Assembly: GCA_964570855.1 (NCBI GenBank)
Contig: CAZMZR010000004.1
Location: 1 to 64,000 of the forward strand
DNA: 64,000 nt
DNA from: JAFGPS01 sp964570855
GTDB taxonomy: Bacteria; Planctomycetota; Phycisphaerae; Sedimentisphaerales; Anaerobacaceae
Reading direction: 5' to 3'
How positions within the stretch are numbered: position 1 is the first letter of the stretch; each line of letters starts with the position of its first letter. Below the pieces are notes generated by a model. That model was not told the DNA's origin. It searched no databases and saw only the letters and a list, made by a program, of their open reading frames with translations. Positions 1-8,976 of the stretch are shown in pieces. Both the position numbers and the translations under genes were made by a program.

Positions 1-3
1 CAT
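1..3 (-). CDS. Start codon of a gene running off the left edge
   Basis: Only the ATG (reverse complement of CAT at 1-3) lies in the window. It is preceded on the minus strand by a strong Shine-Dalgarno sequence, AAGGAG at 15-10, six bases upstream. The gene would lie downstream of cobA-hemD on the same strand, so it may belong to the same tetrapyrrole operon, but no coding sequence is visible to test that. Confidence 0.5.
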
Positions 4-35
4 AACAAACTCCTTAATACATAAAGTTAAGAGTG

Positions 36-75
36 AGCTAAAGTGACTAAAGTGATCTAAAGTTTTTTACTTTAG
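36..75. repeat. Short direct and inverted CTAAAGT repeats
   Basis: The intergenic DNA between the left-edge gene and cobA-hemD holds overlapping direct copies of (A/G/T)CTAAAGTGA at 37-54. It also holds a perfect 7-bp hairpin, CTAAAGT (57-63), loop TTTTT, ACTTTAG (69-75). Further AACTTT/CACTTT copies follow to about position 112. This looks like a degenerate short-repeat family; no coding potential is seen. The hairpin could also act as a weak terminator for cobA-hemD. Confidence 0.5.
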
Positions 76-160
76 GCACTTATAACTTTTAACTTTTTGC
101 ACTTTCAACTTCAGTGATTTTCTTAAACAATATATGTCCTTTCTCATTTTTGCAAAACTC

Positions 161-1747
161 TTAATCTTGTTTATATGTTTGCTCTATCGCAACAAGCAAT
201 CCGTCAAGCGTATGCTCGCCGGCCGTTACATCGACATTGACACCGAGGCTTTCCAGTTGTCCGGATGTCACCGGCCCGATAGATGCAATTTTTGCCCTGC
301 TCGATTTAATGACTTCGCCGTCGATTTGCTCAAAGAATCCGTTGGCCGATGATGGACTTGCGAACGTCAGCCAGTCAATTTCGCCCTTTTTGATTTTTTC
401 GACCAGCCGACCCGCTTCGCTTTTCTGTGTAACAGCGGTATAAATCGCAACATCTTTGACAACCGCACCGCCTTTTTCCAGCAGATCGACAAGCTCGTTC
501 GAGGCAACCTGCGAACGCAGAAGCAAAACCTTTTTGTCCCGCAGATTCGTGAAGTTGAGCATCTGTTTGCCGAACTGTTCACTGGTAAAAATGCTCGGCA
601 CAAAATCCGCCCTGATTCCAAACCTGCTCAATTTGTCCGCGGTCCGGCCGCCTATCGCGGCGATTTTTGCCGGGCCGAACACCCGGGCGTCCCTGCCCAA
701 ATCTTCCAGAGCATCGAAGAAGACAGTGACGCCGTTGGCGCTGGTAAAGATTATCCATTCGTAACCGGCAAATTCCGTCAGGGTCCGCAGAAAGTCACTT
801 GAATCCGTTAACGTTTTGATTTTAATTGTTTCAAACTGCACAGGATTGCCGCCGCAGGCAATTATTTTTTCCGCAAATTCGGCGTTGCCGGCCGCATCGC
901 GGGTTAACACGATATTTTTACCGAACAACGGCATTTTCCCGAACCAGTCAAGCCTTATGTCACTATCGGCCGCGGTGCCGATAACGATTATCGCCGGAGG
1001 ACCGATATCGTTTTGCTCGCATGTTTCGCCTATCCGGGCAAGCGTCGCTTTTACAGACCGCTGCGTGGGGAAGGTGACCTCGGTGACAACCGCCGCCGGA
1101 GTATCTTCCGGCATGCCGTTTTCTATCAGTTTCTGCGCAATGAAATCCAGATTGCTCATCCCCATATAAAAGACGATAGTGCCCGGGAATTTCGCAAGCA
1201 ACGGCCAATCGATATTCGATCCCTGTTTTCCCTCCGCTTCCCTGCCGGTGACAAAGAGAACCTGCGAGCTGTAGTCCCTGTCGGTCAGCATTATACCGGC
1301 ATAAGCCGAGACCGCCACTCCGGCGGTGACACCGGGCACGATTTCAAAATCGATTCCCGCCTCGCAAAGGACCGCCAGCTCTTCAGCGACCCTGCCGAAT
1401 ATACACGGGTCGCCGCCCTTTAGCCGTACGAGGATTTTCCCGCCGGTTGCTTTTTCGATTAGCAGCTCATTAATTTCCTGCTGCGTCACCCCCGCTGCTT
1501 CGTTTCGCCCGCCGCCCCGACTTGCGTCGGGAGACGCAGGGGCAGGCGAAGCAAAACGGCGGGGGCCGATGCGTTTGGGTACGTGTATAATCTCGGCATC
1601 GCCGCGGGTGAATTTCAGCAGTGCCGGATTAGCTAACTTATCATAAATTACACAATCGGCTTTTTTGAGAGCTTCGGCCCCGCGAACGGTAATCAAATCC
1701 GCCCTGCCCGGCCCGGCCCCAACCAGATATACAAAACCTTTCTTCAT
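161..1747 (-). CDS. cobA-hemD: Uroporphyrinogen-III C-methyltransferase / uroporphyrinogen-III synthase fusion (CobA-HemD)
   Basis: A bifunctional cytoplasmic tetrapyrrole enzyme of 528 residues. The N-terminal half (about 1-270) is a SAM uroporphyrinogen methyltransferase: VGAGPG near residue 9, LKGGDPCIFGR near 110, and a TDRDYSS segment. It makes precorrin-2 for siroheme or cobamides. The C-terminal half (about 275-520) is a HemD-type uroporphyrinogen-III synthase with the usual weakly conserved two-domain fold (VLTRDAAG start, IIFTSANGV, LTFASPSSANGFF). Such fusions are known in Firmicutes and planctomycetes. Residues 66-86 (ASPAPASPDAS...) have no counterpart in CobA, where KRxG is normally followed closely by QxEIN; they are encoded by a palindromic insertion (separate entry). 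The Shine-Dalgarno sequence is weak. Function is confident; whether the insert affects activity is unknown. Confidence 0.93.
   Translation of the reverse strand: MKKGFVYLVGAGPGRADLITVRGAEALKKADCVIYDKLANPALLKFTRGDAEIIHVPKRIGPRRFASPAPASPDASRGGGRNEAAGVTQQEINELLIEKATGGKILVRLKGGDPCIFGRVAEELAVLCEAGIDFEIVPGVTAGVAVSAYAGIMLTDRDYSSQVLFVTGREAEGKQGSNIDWPLLAKFPGTIVFYMGMSNLDFIAQKLIENGMPEDTPAAVVTEVTFPTQRSVKATLARIGETCEQNDIGPPAIIVIGTAADSDIRLDWFGKMPLFGKNIVLTRDAAGNAEFAEKIIACGGNPVQFETIKIKTLTDSSDFLRTLTEFAGYEWIIFTSANGVTVFFDALEDLGRDARVFGPAKIAAIGGRTADKLSRFGIRADFVPSIFTSEQFGKQMLNFTNLRDKKVLLLRSQVASNELVDLLEKGGAVVKDVAIYTAVTQKSEAGRLVEKIKKGEIDWLTFASPSSANGFFEQIDGEVIKSSRAKIASIGPVTSGQLESLGVNVDVTAGEHTLDGLLVAIEQTYKQD
1490..1552. 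repeat. Palindromic repeat inserted in-frame within cobA
   Basis: These 63 bp encode the extra 21 residues in CobA. The DNA forms an imperfect palindrome: GCTTCG (1497-1502) pairs with CGAAGC (1547-1552), and GCCCC pairs with GGGGC further in. The core CCCGAC-TTGC-GTCGGG is a 6-bp hairpin, overlapped by a second hairpin GCGTC-GGGA-GACGC. It keeps the reading frame and contains no stop. The structure resembles a small palindromic mobile repeat of the intragenic type. Confidence 0.6.
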
Positions 1748-1991
1748 TTTTCAGCTTATAGCCATCAGTGAATAGTATCTAACGCAGCTACGATACCAAA
1801 ATTTTCCCTAAAACGCTATTGATATATTAATGCGTTACAGAAACATAGCAACCAAACAAAAAAGATGTTTTTTTTGCGCACATTTCGAGAGCGAAATTAC
1901 ACTATAATAACGGAGCGCCGAAATATTCTTTTTCGCATTCAGCCGTCCTGAAGCTGATATCAGCGGATTCATATGAATTGGTGGAAATTTT

Positions 1992-2537
1992 TTGAATCTT
2001 AAATCGGAAACAAAATTGGTCGAAGCCGCCCGAAACGGCCATCTGGAAAGTTTCGGTCTCCTGTACGAGCACTATTACAGTTCTATGGTAGCGCTGGCAT
2101 ATTCGATGCTGTCCGACAGGCAGCTCGCCGAAGATGCGGCACAGGAAGTCTTCGCGATTGCCTGCCGGGACATTGGGAATTTGAAAAGTAAAGAGAAGTT
2201 TGCCGCCTGGTTGGCCGGTATATGCAGGAATATTTCAAGGCAGATGCTGCGAACAAAAGCAAGAAACATAGAATCCATAACAGACGAACCAGCCGATAAA
2301 AACAACCAGCGGGAATATCGTAAAGAAATGCTTCGACGTGCAGTCCGGAATTTACAACACACCGAAAAGGAACTGATAGTCCTGCGATACTACGACAATC
2401 TGCCTTATGAGCAAATAGCTGAAATACTGGATATTTCTGTTCAGGCGGTAAACGGCAGACTGATTCGCACCAAACGAAAGATTGCAAAGTATCTGAAATG
2501 TAACGGTTTGACGGGGAATGACTATGAAACGTCCTGA
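1992..2537 (+). CDS. ECF-type RNA polymerase sigma factor
   Basis: A 181-residue sigma-70 family protein with the two ECF regions. Region 2 lies at about 20-90 (AEDAAQEVFAIACRDIG, WLAGICRN). Region 4 lies at about 115-170 (ELIVLRYYDNLPYEQIAEIL, then the recognition helix VQAVNGRLIRTKRKI). Translation probably starts at the TTG at 1992 with GGTGG about 7 bases upstream; no ATG fits the conserved N-terminus. The 3' end overlaps the next gene by 20 bases, which implies translational coupling to the membrane partner. A TATAAT-like hexamer lies at 1903-1908. The regulon is unknown; the shared CGTCT-type promoter motif elsewhere in the window is one possible target class. Confidence 0.93.
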   Translation: MNLKSETKLVEAARNGHLESFGLLYEHYYSSMVALAYSMLSDRQLAEDAAQEVFAIACRDIGNLKSKEKFAAWLAGICRNISRQMLRTKARNIESITDEPADKNNQREYRKEMLRRAVRNLQHTEKELIVLRYYDNLPYEQIAEILDISVQAVNGRLIRTKRKIAKYLKCNGLTGNDYETS

Positions 2538-3999
2538 AAACTATAAACGGCTTGATGAAGCGTTGAGCGAGACAATCGGTTCAAAAAAACATCGGACGGA
2601 CTTCGACCACTGGAAGCGGACGCACCCTGACGCCGTTGAAATGTTAACCTCGCGGGCCAGGATTCATTCGAGATCCGGAAGCCTGCTGAAAATAAGGAAT
2701 ACAATTATGAAAAGTCCAATTACGAAATTCGCAGCAGCAGCGGTGTTGATTATTTGTGTGTTTTTAGGATTAAACTATTTTTACGATGATTCTGGAAAAG
2801 CTTATGGGATGTCAGACGTACCAACTCTGTTTTATACTGCTAATACTATCCACATGAAAGGCAGAATATATTTTCCTGAAGTACAAGATCCTAAAAAGTC
2901 TTTCGTAGAGATAGAGCACTGGCTTGATTTGGTGGAAGGCCGATGGAGAATGGTTGTACCAACTACTTATGGCGGACAGGAAGGATTTGACATTAGTCTC
3001 GACGAGCATATCTGTGATGGTAGTGATTACGGAATGAGTATTGACCACAAACATAAACAAGTATCGTTTGCAAAAGTGAGCAAGTTTCATAGAAATCTAT
3101 TTAACCACCGAAATGTTTATTCAATCATGCAGCTATTATGCAGCGATATTGAAGGATTTTATGAATATGTCAAGATAGATGAAGAAACCATTGATGGACA
3201 TACCTATCAAGTATGGGAAGCCGTATTTCCGCAGGTAGTTAACGAGTATGATTCTAAGGTAACAAGCTGGTTGTCCCCCAAAACCGGGGAGTTTGCAAAG
3301 GCAATTATCTGGATGAGAAAAGCAGGCGAAGACTGGAAGAAAAAAATGGAGATGGATTTAGTTGAACGTAATGTCCCACTAAGTGATGAAATATTCAATT
3401 TGCAGATACCGGCTGGGTACACATCAACAAACACAAAAGAAACAGCGCAGAACAAACCTATAAGCTCTTTTGGAGGCGGTCTCAACAACTATCGTTTGTG
3501 GACCCATCTTTTATTTGTTTTGCCTGATGGTTCATTGGTTTTGTGCTGGAGCAGTGAAGATACTGAAATTGCCACTTCACAGCAGGAACTTTTCAAAGAC
3601 TTAAAAATCGGCGGTGAGTTTCCAAAGCTACCTTTCCAGGTTGATGCTCTTAATGTGAGCTATAAGGGTGAAACAGTAACCTTTACGGGGCATCATCTGG
3701 CATACACAATAAAAGATAACAAATTCTATGAATGGAGTATATATACGTCATTGAAACAAATAAATCCTGAATATGCCCAGCTATTGACTTTTTATCTGGT
3801 CTATAGTGATAACATAAAGGATCCGGAAATCAAAGGCTCATTTAGCGTGGGTATAATGCCGAGTATCTTGATTAAGGATCGTGAAGAATTTAATGAAATT
3901 TTTACCGGCGCAATAAAAGAATTAAGTGACAAAACAGATATATCTCAGGAATTGAGCTATGCGAGCGTTATGCAACTGGCAAGAGAGCTTCGCAAATAG
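2518..3999 (+). CDS. Single-TM protein coupled to the ECF sigma factor (putative anti-sigma or sensor)
   Basis: 493 residues. A charged cytoplasmic N-terminus (1-68, with DFDHWKRTHPDAVEML) is followed by one membrane segment (about 69-87, KFAAAAVLIICVFLGLNYF) and a roughly 400-residue extracytoplasmic domain of mostly beta character. The start overlaps the sigma gene by 20 bases, the arrangement typical of a sigma factor and its membrane-bound regulator. No zinc-binding HxxxCxxC anti-sigma motif is visible. The extracytoplasmic part vaguely resembles LolA/RseB-like lipoprotein-sorting folds, but I do not recognise it. The anti-sigma role is inferred from context only. Confidence 0.8.
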   Translation: MTMKRPENYKRLDEALSETIGSKKHRTDFDHWKRTHPDAVEMLTSRARIHSRSGSLLKIRNTIMKSPITKFAAAAVLIICVFLGLNYFYDDSGKAYGMSDVPTLFYTANTIHMKGRIYFPEVQDPKKSFVEIEHWLDLVEGRWRMVVPTTYGGQEGFDISLDEHICDGSDYGMSIDHKHKQVSFAKVSKFHRNLFNHRNVYSIMQLLCSDIEGFYEYVKIDEETIDGHTYQVWEAVFPQVVNEYDSKVTSWLSPKTGEFAKAIIWMRKAGEDWKKKMEMDLVERNVPLSDEIFNLQIPAGYTSTNTKETAQNKPISSFGGGLNNYRLWTHLLFVLPDGSLVLCWSSEDTEIATSQQELFKDLKIGGEFPKLPFQVDALNVSYKGETVTFTGHHLAYTIKDNKFYEWSIYTSLKQINPEYAQLLTFYLVYSDNIKDPEIKGSFSVGIMPSILIKDREEFNEIFTGAIKELSDKTDISQELSYASVMQLARELRK

Positions 4000-4024
4000 A
4001 AATCGAATCTTTTTTGCTCTGATT

Positions 4025-4053
4025 GGCCGAACTTAATGTCTCGGCCTTTTTTT
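4025..4053 (+). terminator. Rho-independent terminator after the sigma operon
   Basis: GGCCGA (4025-4030) pairs with TCGGCC (4041-4046) around a 10-base loop and is followed by seven T residues (4047-4053). It lies 26 bases after the stop codon of the anchored partner gene. Confidence 0.8.
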
Positions 4054-4181
4054 ATGCTCAGAATACCACGCAATAAATTGCTGAGCTAAATATGGATTCA
4101 AGAAATCTATTGTAAAAAACATATCTGTTTTATAACATTTCTTTTTGTAAACTCCTTGTCCATCCAATAAGGAAATGAAAA

Positions 4182-6020
4182 ATGCAACGATATAAATCGA
4201 CTATTATATTCCTAATGATATCAAACCTGACAATTCCAGTTGTTTCATTCGGTCAAAATGACACAGCAACAGTCTCCGGAGAACTGAATAAATGGCATAA
4301 AATTACATTGACCTTTACCGGCCCGGAAACAAACGAAGATGCCGAGTCAAATCCCTTCCGTGATTATCGCCTCAACGTCACCTTCAATAAAAATAGCAAG
4401 CAATACATCGTTCCAGGCTACTATGCGGCCGACGGCAATGCTGCCCAAACCGGCGCAAAATCAGGCAATAAATGGCGAGTACATTTCATACCGGACGAAG
4501 AAGGACAATGGGATTATACTGTCTCATTCAGAACAGGTCGTGACATTGCGATTAGCGACGACCCGCAGGCCGGCACGTCAACGGCATTCAACGGATCCGG
4601 TGGGACTCTCACCGTTGGTCCGAGTGATAAAACCGGACGAGACTTCCGGGCCAAGGGAATGCTCAAATACGTTGGCAAGCGTTATCTGCAATTTTCCGAG
4701 ACGGGCGAGTATTTTTTAAAAGGCGGAGCCGACAGCCCCGAAAACTTCCTCGGTTACGCCGATTTCGACGATACATTTGACGCCGGCGAGCTCAAGCGTG
4801 AAGGCGAAGCTGCAGGTGAAAAATTTCTACATCGCTATGAGCCGCATATAAAAGACTGGCGCCCCGGTGACCCAACCTGGAAAAACGGCAAGGGCAAAGG
4901 AATCATTGGAGCTTTGAATTATCTTGCTTCAAAAGGCATGAACAGCGTCTATTTTATGTGTTATAACATCGACGGCGGTGACGGCAAAGACGTCTGGCCC
5001 TGGACCGAATCCGATGAAAAATATCGGTTCGACTGCAGTAAGCTTGACCAATGGGAGATTGTTTTTTCACATATGGACACATTAGGTTTGATGCTCCATG
5101 CTATAACTCAGGAAACGGAAAACGACCAGGGGCTTGACGGCGGCGAACTCGGCCCGCAGCGGAAGCTTTACTATCGGGAGCTAATCGCCCGCTTCGCCCA
5201 TCATCCGGCTTTAGTCTGGAATCTCGGCGAGGAAAATACCAACACCGACGAGCAGCGTAAAGCCTTCTGCAGATATATCAAGGAGCTTGATCCGTACGAC
5301 CATCCAATTGTCTGCCATACATATCCTGGCAAGTATGAGGAAATTTACACCCCGCTGTTAGGATACGAATATTTTGACGGACTATCACTTCAGACCACTG
5401 ACACTCACACACAGACGCTCAAGTGGATCGATAAATCCGCTTTTGCAGGCAAGCCATGGTTTGTTTGCCTGGATGAAATAGGCCCGGCTCACACAGGCGT
5501 AAAACCTGATGCAAATGACTATTGGCATAATGACGTTCGTCAGAAGCATATATGGGGCAATATAATGGCCGGAGGTGCAGGCGTCGAATGGTATTTCGGC
5601 TACAAGTTTGCTCATAACGACCTGAACTGCGAGGATTGGCGCAGCCGGAACCATCTTTGGGACCTTACACGATACGCCCTGGAGTTTTTCCACAAGTATC
5701 TGCCATTTACCGAAATGGCCGGCCATGATAAGCTGACATCGGCGAAAGATGATTATTGCTTTGCCAAGCCCGGCCAAATTTACGCCATATATCTGCCTGC
5801 CCCCAAGGGGCCGACCGGCGGAACTACAAATCTCGATTTGGGCGAAATCTCCGCAACCTTTATGGTACAATGGTACAACCCGCGTACAGGCGGCCCGTTA
5901 CAAAACGGAACAAAGACTGAGATAGCCGGCCCTGGTTCTGTTGCAATCGGCCAACCACCTAACGACACCGAAAAAGACTGGGTCGCATTAATAATAAACG
6001 CCAAAGGCCAATCTTTCTAA
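4182..6020 (+). CDS. Secreted DUF5060-domain glycoside hydrolase-like protein
   Basis: 612 residues with a signal peptide (about 1-24, ending VVSFGQN). An N-terminal beta-sandwich of the DUF5060 type follows (about 30-130: WHKITLTFTGP, NPFRDYRLNVTF, GQWDYTVSFRTG). Next comes a TIM-barrel-like region. LVWNLGEEN and FVCLDEIGPAHTG supply two glutamates at the positions expected for a clan GH-A acid/base and nucleophile. The C-terminus resembles the putative collagen-binding (Ig-like) domain found in this family (MVQWYNPRTGGPL). The start has AAGGAAATGAAAA upstream. The substrate cannot be told from sequence; plant or algal polysaccharide is likely from the neighbourhood. It stands alone behind a terminator. 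Confidence 0.82.
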   Translation: MQRYKSTIIFLMISNLTIPVVSFGQNDTATVSGELNKWHKITLTFTGPETNEDAESNPFRDYRLNVTFNKNSKQYIVPGYYAADGNAAQTGAKSGNKWRVHFIPDEEGQWDYTVSFRTGRDIAISDDPQAGTSTAFNGSGGTLTVGPSDKTGRDFRAKGMLKYVGKRYLQFSETGEYFLKGGADSPENFLGYADFDDTFDAGELKREGEAAGEKFLHRYEPHIKDWRPGDPTWKNGKGKGIIGALNYLASKGMNSVYFMCYNIDGGDGKDVWPWTESDEKYRFDCSKLDQWEIVFSHMDTLGLMLHAITQETENDQGLDGGELGPQRKLYYRELIARFAHHPALVWNLGEENTNTDEQRKAFCRYIKELDPYDHPIVCHTYPGKYEEIYTPLLGYEYFDGLSLQTTDTHTQTLKWIDKSAFAGKPWFVCLDEIGPAHTGVKPDANDYWHNDVRQKHIWGNIMAGGAGVEWYFGYKFAHNDLNCEDWRSRNHLWDLTRYALEFFHKYLPFTEMAGHDKLTSAKDDYCFAKPGQIYAIYLPAPKGPTGGTTNLDLGEISATFMVQWYNPRTGGPLQNGTKTEIAGPGSVAIGQPPNDTEKDWVALIINAKGQSF

Positions 6021-6101
6021 TGAAACAACCTCAGAATTACATCAATCTATACAGGCAAAAACGCTATACGCTCTTCGAAGTTTGACCGGCCAAAAAAACT
6101 A

Positions 6102-6129
6102 TTGCAATTATTTATTCAGACATTATAAT
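6102..6129 (+). promoter_or_regulatory. Sigma-70-like promoter for the TPR/alpha-CTD gene
   Basis: TTGCAA (6102-6107), a 16-base spacer, then a perfect TATAAT (6124-6129). The predicted transcript would begin near 6137 and carry about 70 bases of leader containing a perfect palindrome. Confidence 0.55.
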
Positions 6130-6150
6130 GCTGTTTTTATCATGCGTGGG

Positions 6151-6166
6151 GTATCGCACGCGATAC
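6151..6166. repeat. Perfect palindrome in the leader of the TPR/alpha-CTD gene
   Basis: GTATCGC (6151-6157), AC, GCGATAC (6160-6166), followed by GCAATACG. Either an operator for the downstream gene or a fragment of the ATACGCAATACG-type repeat family also seen inside kdsB. Confidence 0.5.
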
Positions 6167-6206
6167 GCAATACGATATATGTAATGTGATAATGGGAGAA
6201 ATTCCA

Positions 6207-7523
6207 ATGGAACAAATTGCAGAACCGGGGATTGACTTATTCGGGGGAATCCTGCCCTCACCGGACCAGATTAAAGCATTGTCTGAACAAGTTCATTCCA
6301 GTGAAAAAAACCAGATAGATTTCAGCGAACAAGTGGAATCTCACATGGCCGAAACTTCCAAAGAAGCTTTGGCAGCATTGGGCATCGGCCTGTTCATTCT
6401 CGGAAGGAATGAAAAAGCTATCGAGAAACTGCAAAAAGCAAAGGATTGCAAGGAAAAATTTGTCTACCTGGCATTCGCACAACGTCGAATCGGCGAATTT
6501 GACAATGCAATCCAAAATCTGCAAACAAGTCTCGAACACGGGGCCGACAAGCTGGATGTAACGCTGGAAAAAGCAGCCACATATCGTTATGCAACCAACT
6601 TCGATACGGCGGCCAAAGAGTTGAAAACCTGTGCTAATTATGAAAATGTCAGTACCGAATATCACTACCATCTCGGACGCTTACAGGAGGTCCAGGGATT
6701 CTACGAAGAAGCAACGGACAATTACCTGAAAGCCGTGGAATTGTCTCCGAATCACCAAAAAGCACTTTTCCACCTTGCCTATCGCTGCGACCTCTCAGGC
6801 GATGAAGAATCAGCTATTGACTACTACAAACAAATAGCTACGAACACGCCGGCATATGTAAGCGCCCTGCTGAATCTGGCGGTGCTGTACGAAGACAGCG
6901 GCAAGTTTGACAAAGCGGAACAATGTGTCGATACGGTATTAGAGACACATCCGAATCATCAAAGAGCGATCCTGTTCAAAAAAGACATCGAAAGCTCGAA
7001 AACAATGTTCTATGATGAGGAAAAGGAAAAGAAAAAGACGCGTAAAAACCAAATCCTCGAGACTCCTATATCAGATTTCGAGCTGTCGGTGCGCAGCAGG
7101 AACTGCCTCAAGAAAATGAAGATTCAAACTCTTGGAGATCTGCTGAATATAACCGAGGCGGAACTTTTATCGTATAAGAATTTCGGCGAAACCTCTCTCA
7201 AAGAGATTAAAACAATCCTCGAATCGAAAAGTATGTCTCTGGGCATGTCTCTCGAGGAAAAACAGTTCCCTCCGATAGAGACATCCGACGGCATTATAAT
7301 GAGCGATCAGGACCAGGGGCTTATGAACAAGCCCATCGACGATTTGCAGTTGTCGGTACGCGCCCGAAAGTGCGTCCTGAAGCTCAACATTCGCGTAATT
7401 GGCGAGCTGACGTGCAGAACAGACGCCGAGCTTCTTGGCTGTAAAAACTTCGGCGTAACAAGCCTGAACGAAATCAAAAAATCACTTGGAGACCTCGGAT
7501 TATCCCTGCGAAGTTTAGATTAA
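6207..7523 (+). CDS. TPR protein with two C-terminal RNA polymerase alpha-CTD-like domains
   Basis: 438 residues from the ATG at 6207, chosen because GGGAGAA lies seven bases upstream; an in-frame GTG at 6186 and ATG at 6192 lack this. Residues about 45-260 are TPR helices (EATDNYLKAVELSPNHQKALFHL is typical). After a lysine-rich linker come two alpha-CTD modules, at about 284-350 (TPISDFELSVRSRNCLKKM ... NFGETSLKEIK ... SLGMSLEEKQFPP) and about 375-438 (KPIDDLQLSVRARKCVLKL ... NFGVTSLNEIK). The UP-element-contacting Arg of alpha (R265 in E. coli) is kept in both. The first copy keeps the RNC (R-N268-C269) arrangement; K298 is Thr in both. The family is frequent in planctomycetes, but its role is unproven; DNA binding or polymerase contact is inferred. 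The SpoIID-like gene follows after 29 bases. Confidence 0.88.
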   Translation: MEQIAEPGIDLFGGILPSPDQIKALSEQVHSSEKNQIDFSEQVESHMAETSKEALAALGIGLFILGRNEKAIEKLQKAKDCKEKFVYLAFAQRRIGEFDNAIQNLQTSLEHGADKLDVTLEKAATYRYATNFDTAAKELKTCANYENVSTEYHYHLGRLQEVQGFYEEATDNYLKAVELSPNHQKALFHLAYRCDLSGDEESAIDYYKQIATNTPAYVSALLNLAVLYEDSGKFDKAEQCVDTVLETHPNHQRAILFKKDIESSKTMFYDEEKEKKKTRKNQILETPISDFELSVRSRNCLKKMKIQTLGDLLNITEAELLSYKNFGETSLKEIKTILESKSMSLGMSLEEKQFPPIETSDGIIMSDQDQGLMNKPIDDLQLSVRARKCVLKLNIRVIGELTCRTDAELLGCKNFGVTSLNEIKKSLGDLGLSLRSLD

Positions 7524-7552
7524 CCAATAAATTAAAGTCAGGGATTTCGACC

Positions 7553-8875
7553 TTGTCCAATACCATCCAACTGACAGGAAAGTCTGCCGATACAGTCTTG
7601 CAGATAGTCAACAAACTGCATAGGTTTCATAGCTTAAAAAGCAAAGAAATACTCCTGTTATTTCTTTCGATAACTCTATGCGGCTGTAAAGACAGACAGG
7701 TAACAACGCCTACTCCACAGATGGACATCAAACCGCAGTATTGGGTTAGAGTTTTACTCTATGACGATATCAATAACTGCACGCTCAGGATTTCTTCGGC
7801 TTTCAGCATCACTAACGAAGACCCGAACGCTCAGGCACAAACTGTTTCTGTTAATTTTGAGCGAATTGATTCGCCGATTAATATCCGCATGACTTACGAA
7901 GGGCTCAGCATAGCAGAGCGGACTTTCACAGATAATAACCTGATAATTACTCCCAACGATCCATACATTTTCAATATAAACGGCAGTGAATATCGAGGAA
8001 AATTAAAGTTAATAATAAATCCGGACGGCAGCTCTTTTGACGCCATTAACATGGTTCCGCTCGAATCATATCTGGCAGGAGTCGCCGGCGCCGAGATGCC
8101 CGGCTACTGGGAACCGGAGGCACTTAAAACCCAGGTGATAGCGGCAAGGACCTATTGCTTATATACAAAAAGGCGGTTCGGCAGCAACCGCAACTGGGAC
8201 GTGCGAAAAACAGCTGCACATCAGGTATATCACGGTCTCTCTGTCGAATCCGCTACGATTTGGAACGCAGTCAATCAGACAATCGGCATGATTCTGGTAT
8301 GCAAACAGGCCGATGGGACCGAAGACATCTTCCCCGCATATTACAGCTCAACCTGCGGCGGCCATACGGAAAACAGCAACAACGTATTCAGCGAATCGTT
8401 CACACCGTTAATCGGAGTGCCCTGCCCCTACTGCAAGGATGTCGCCAAACCAAAATTTTTCTTCTGGCCTATGGTTCGATTCAACAAGGCCGTTGTTACA
8501 AACAAGCTTTTCCAGAGATATGAAAAACTCAGGCAGCTTGGCGATATCACGAATATTACGGTCGCCGACAAAACCGATTACGGAGAATTCTCCCGGCTAA
8601 ACATGATAAAACTGACCGGTCCTGCAGGGAGCGATTTTATAAGGGCAGAGGATTTTCGCCTTGCAATCGATTCAACCGGCCGAAAAATCAGAAGCGCGAG
8701 CTTTCAGCTTATTAATCTGGAAGATAGCTGGGCCTTTTTAGAAGGCAGGGGCTGGGGCCACGGCGTAGGGATGTGTCAATGCGGCGCCGAAGGAATGGCA
8801 AGACAGGGAAAAACCGCCAAACAGATACTTTCTTATTATTATCCGGGATCAAAAATATCGACCATTGATTATTAA
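7553..8875 (+). CDS. SpoIID/LytB-domain lipoprotein, probable peptidoglycan lytic transglycosylase
   Basis: 440 residues. It starts at a TTG with AGGGA about nine bases upstream. A long basic N-region precedes a hydrophobic stretch ending in the lipobox-like LCGC near residue 45, so export as a lipoprotein is likely. SpoIID landmarks are clear: PLESYLAGVAGAEMPGYWEP (the Glu of AEMP is the catalytic candidate), ALKTQVIAARTYCLY, YYSSTCGGHTEN, and the C-terminal GWGHGVGMCQCGAEGMA. Family members cleave denuded glycan strands. In non-sporulating bacteria the physiological role is generally cell-wall remodelling or division. It follows the TPR/alpha-CTD gene closely and may be cotranscribed. Confidence 0.9.
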   Translation: MSNTIQLTGKSADTVLQIVNKLHRFHSLKSKEILLLFLSITLCGCKDRQVTTPTPQMDIKPQYWVRVLLYDDINNCTLRISSAFSITNEDPNAQAQTVSVNFERIDSPINIRMTYEGLSIAERTFTDNNLIITPNDPYIFNINGSEYRGKLKLIINPDGSSFDAINMVPLESYLAGVAGAEMPGYWEPEALKTQVIAARTYCLYTKRRFGSNRNWDVRKTAAHQVYHGLSVESATIWNAVNQTIGMILVCKQADGTEDIFPAYYSSTCGGHTENSNNVFSESFTPLIGVPCPYCKDVAKPKFFFWPMVRFNKAVVTNKLFQRYEKLRQLGDITNITVADKTDYGEFSRLNMIKLTGPAGSDFIRAEDFRLAIDSTGRKIRSASFQLINLEDSWAFLEGRGWGHGVGMCQCGAEGMARQGKTAKQILSYYYPGSKISTIDY

Positions 8876-8976
8876 CAGCAGGAATTACTCCAATACGCCG
8901 GCACTCTATGATAAAATCCAGAGCCGATTCAATCATGTACTTATATGAAACTGAAAAAATTAGAACGTACTTTTAA

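Noticed and set aside
134..1646. Several plus-strand frames inside the cobA-hemD gene
   Set aside because: They mirror a high-G+C coding strand. The minus-strand frame carries all conserved motifs.
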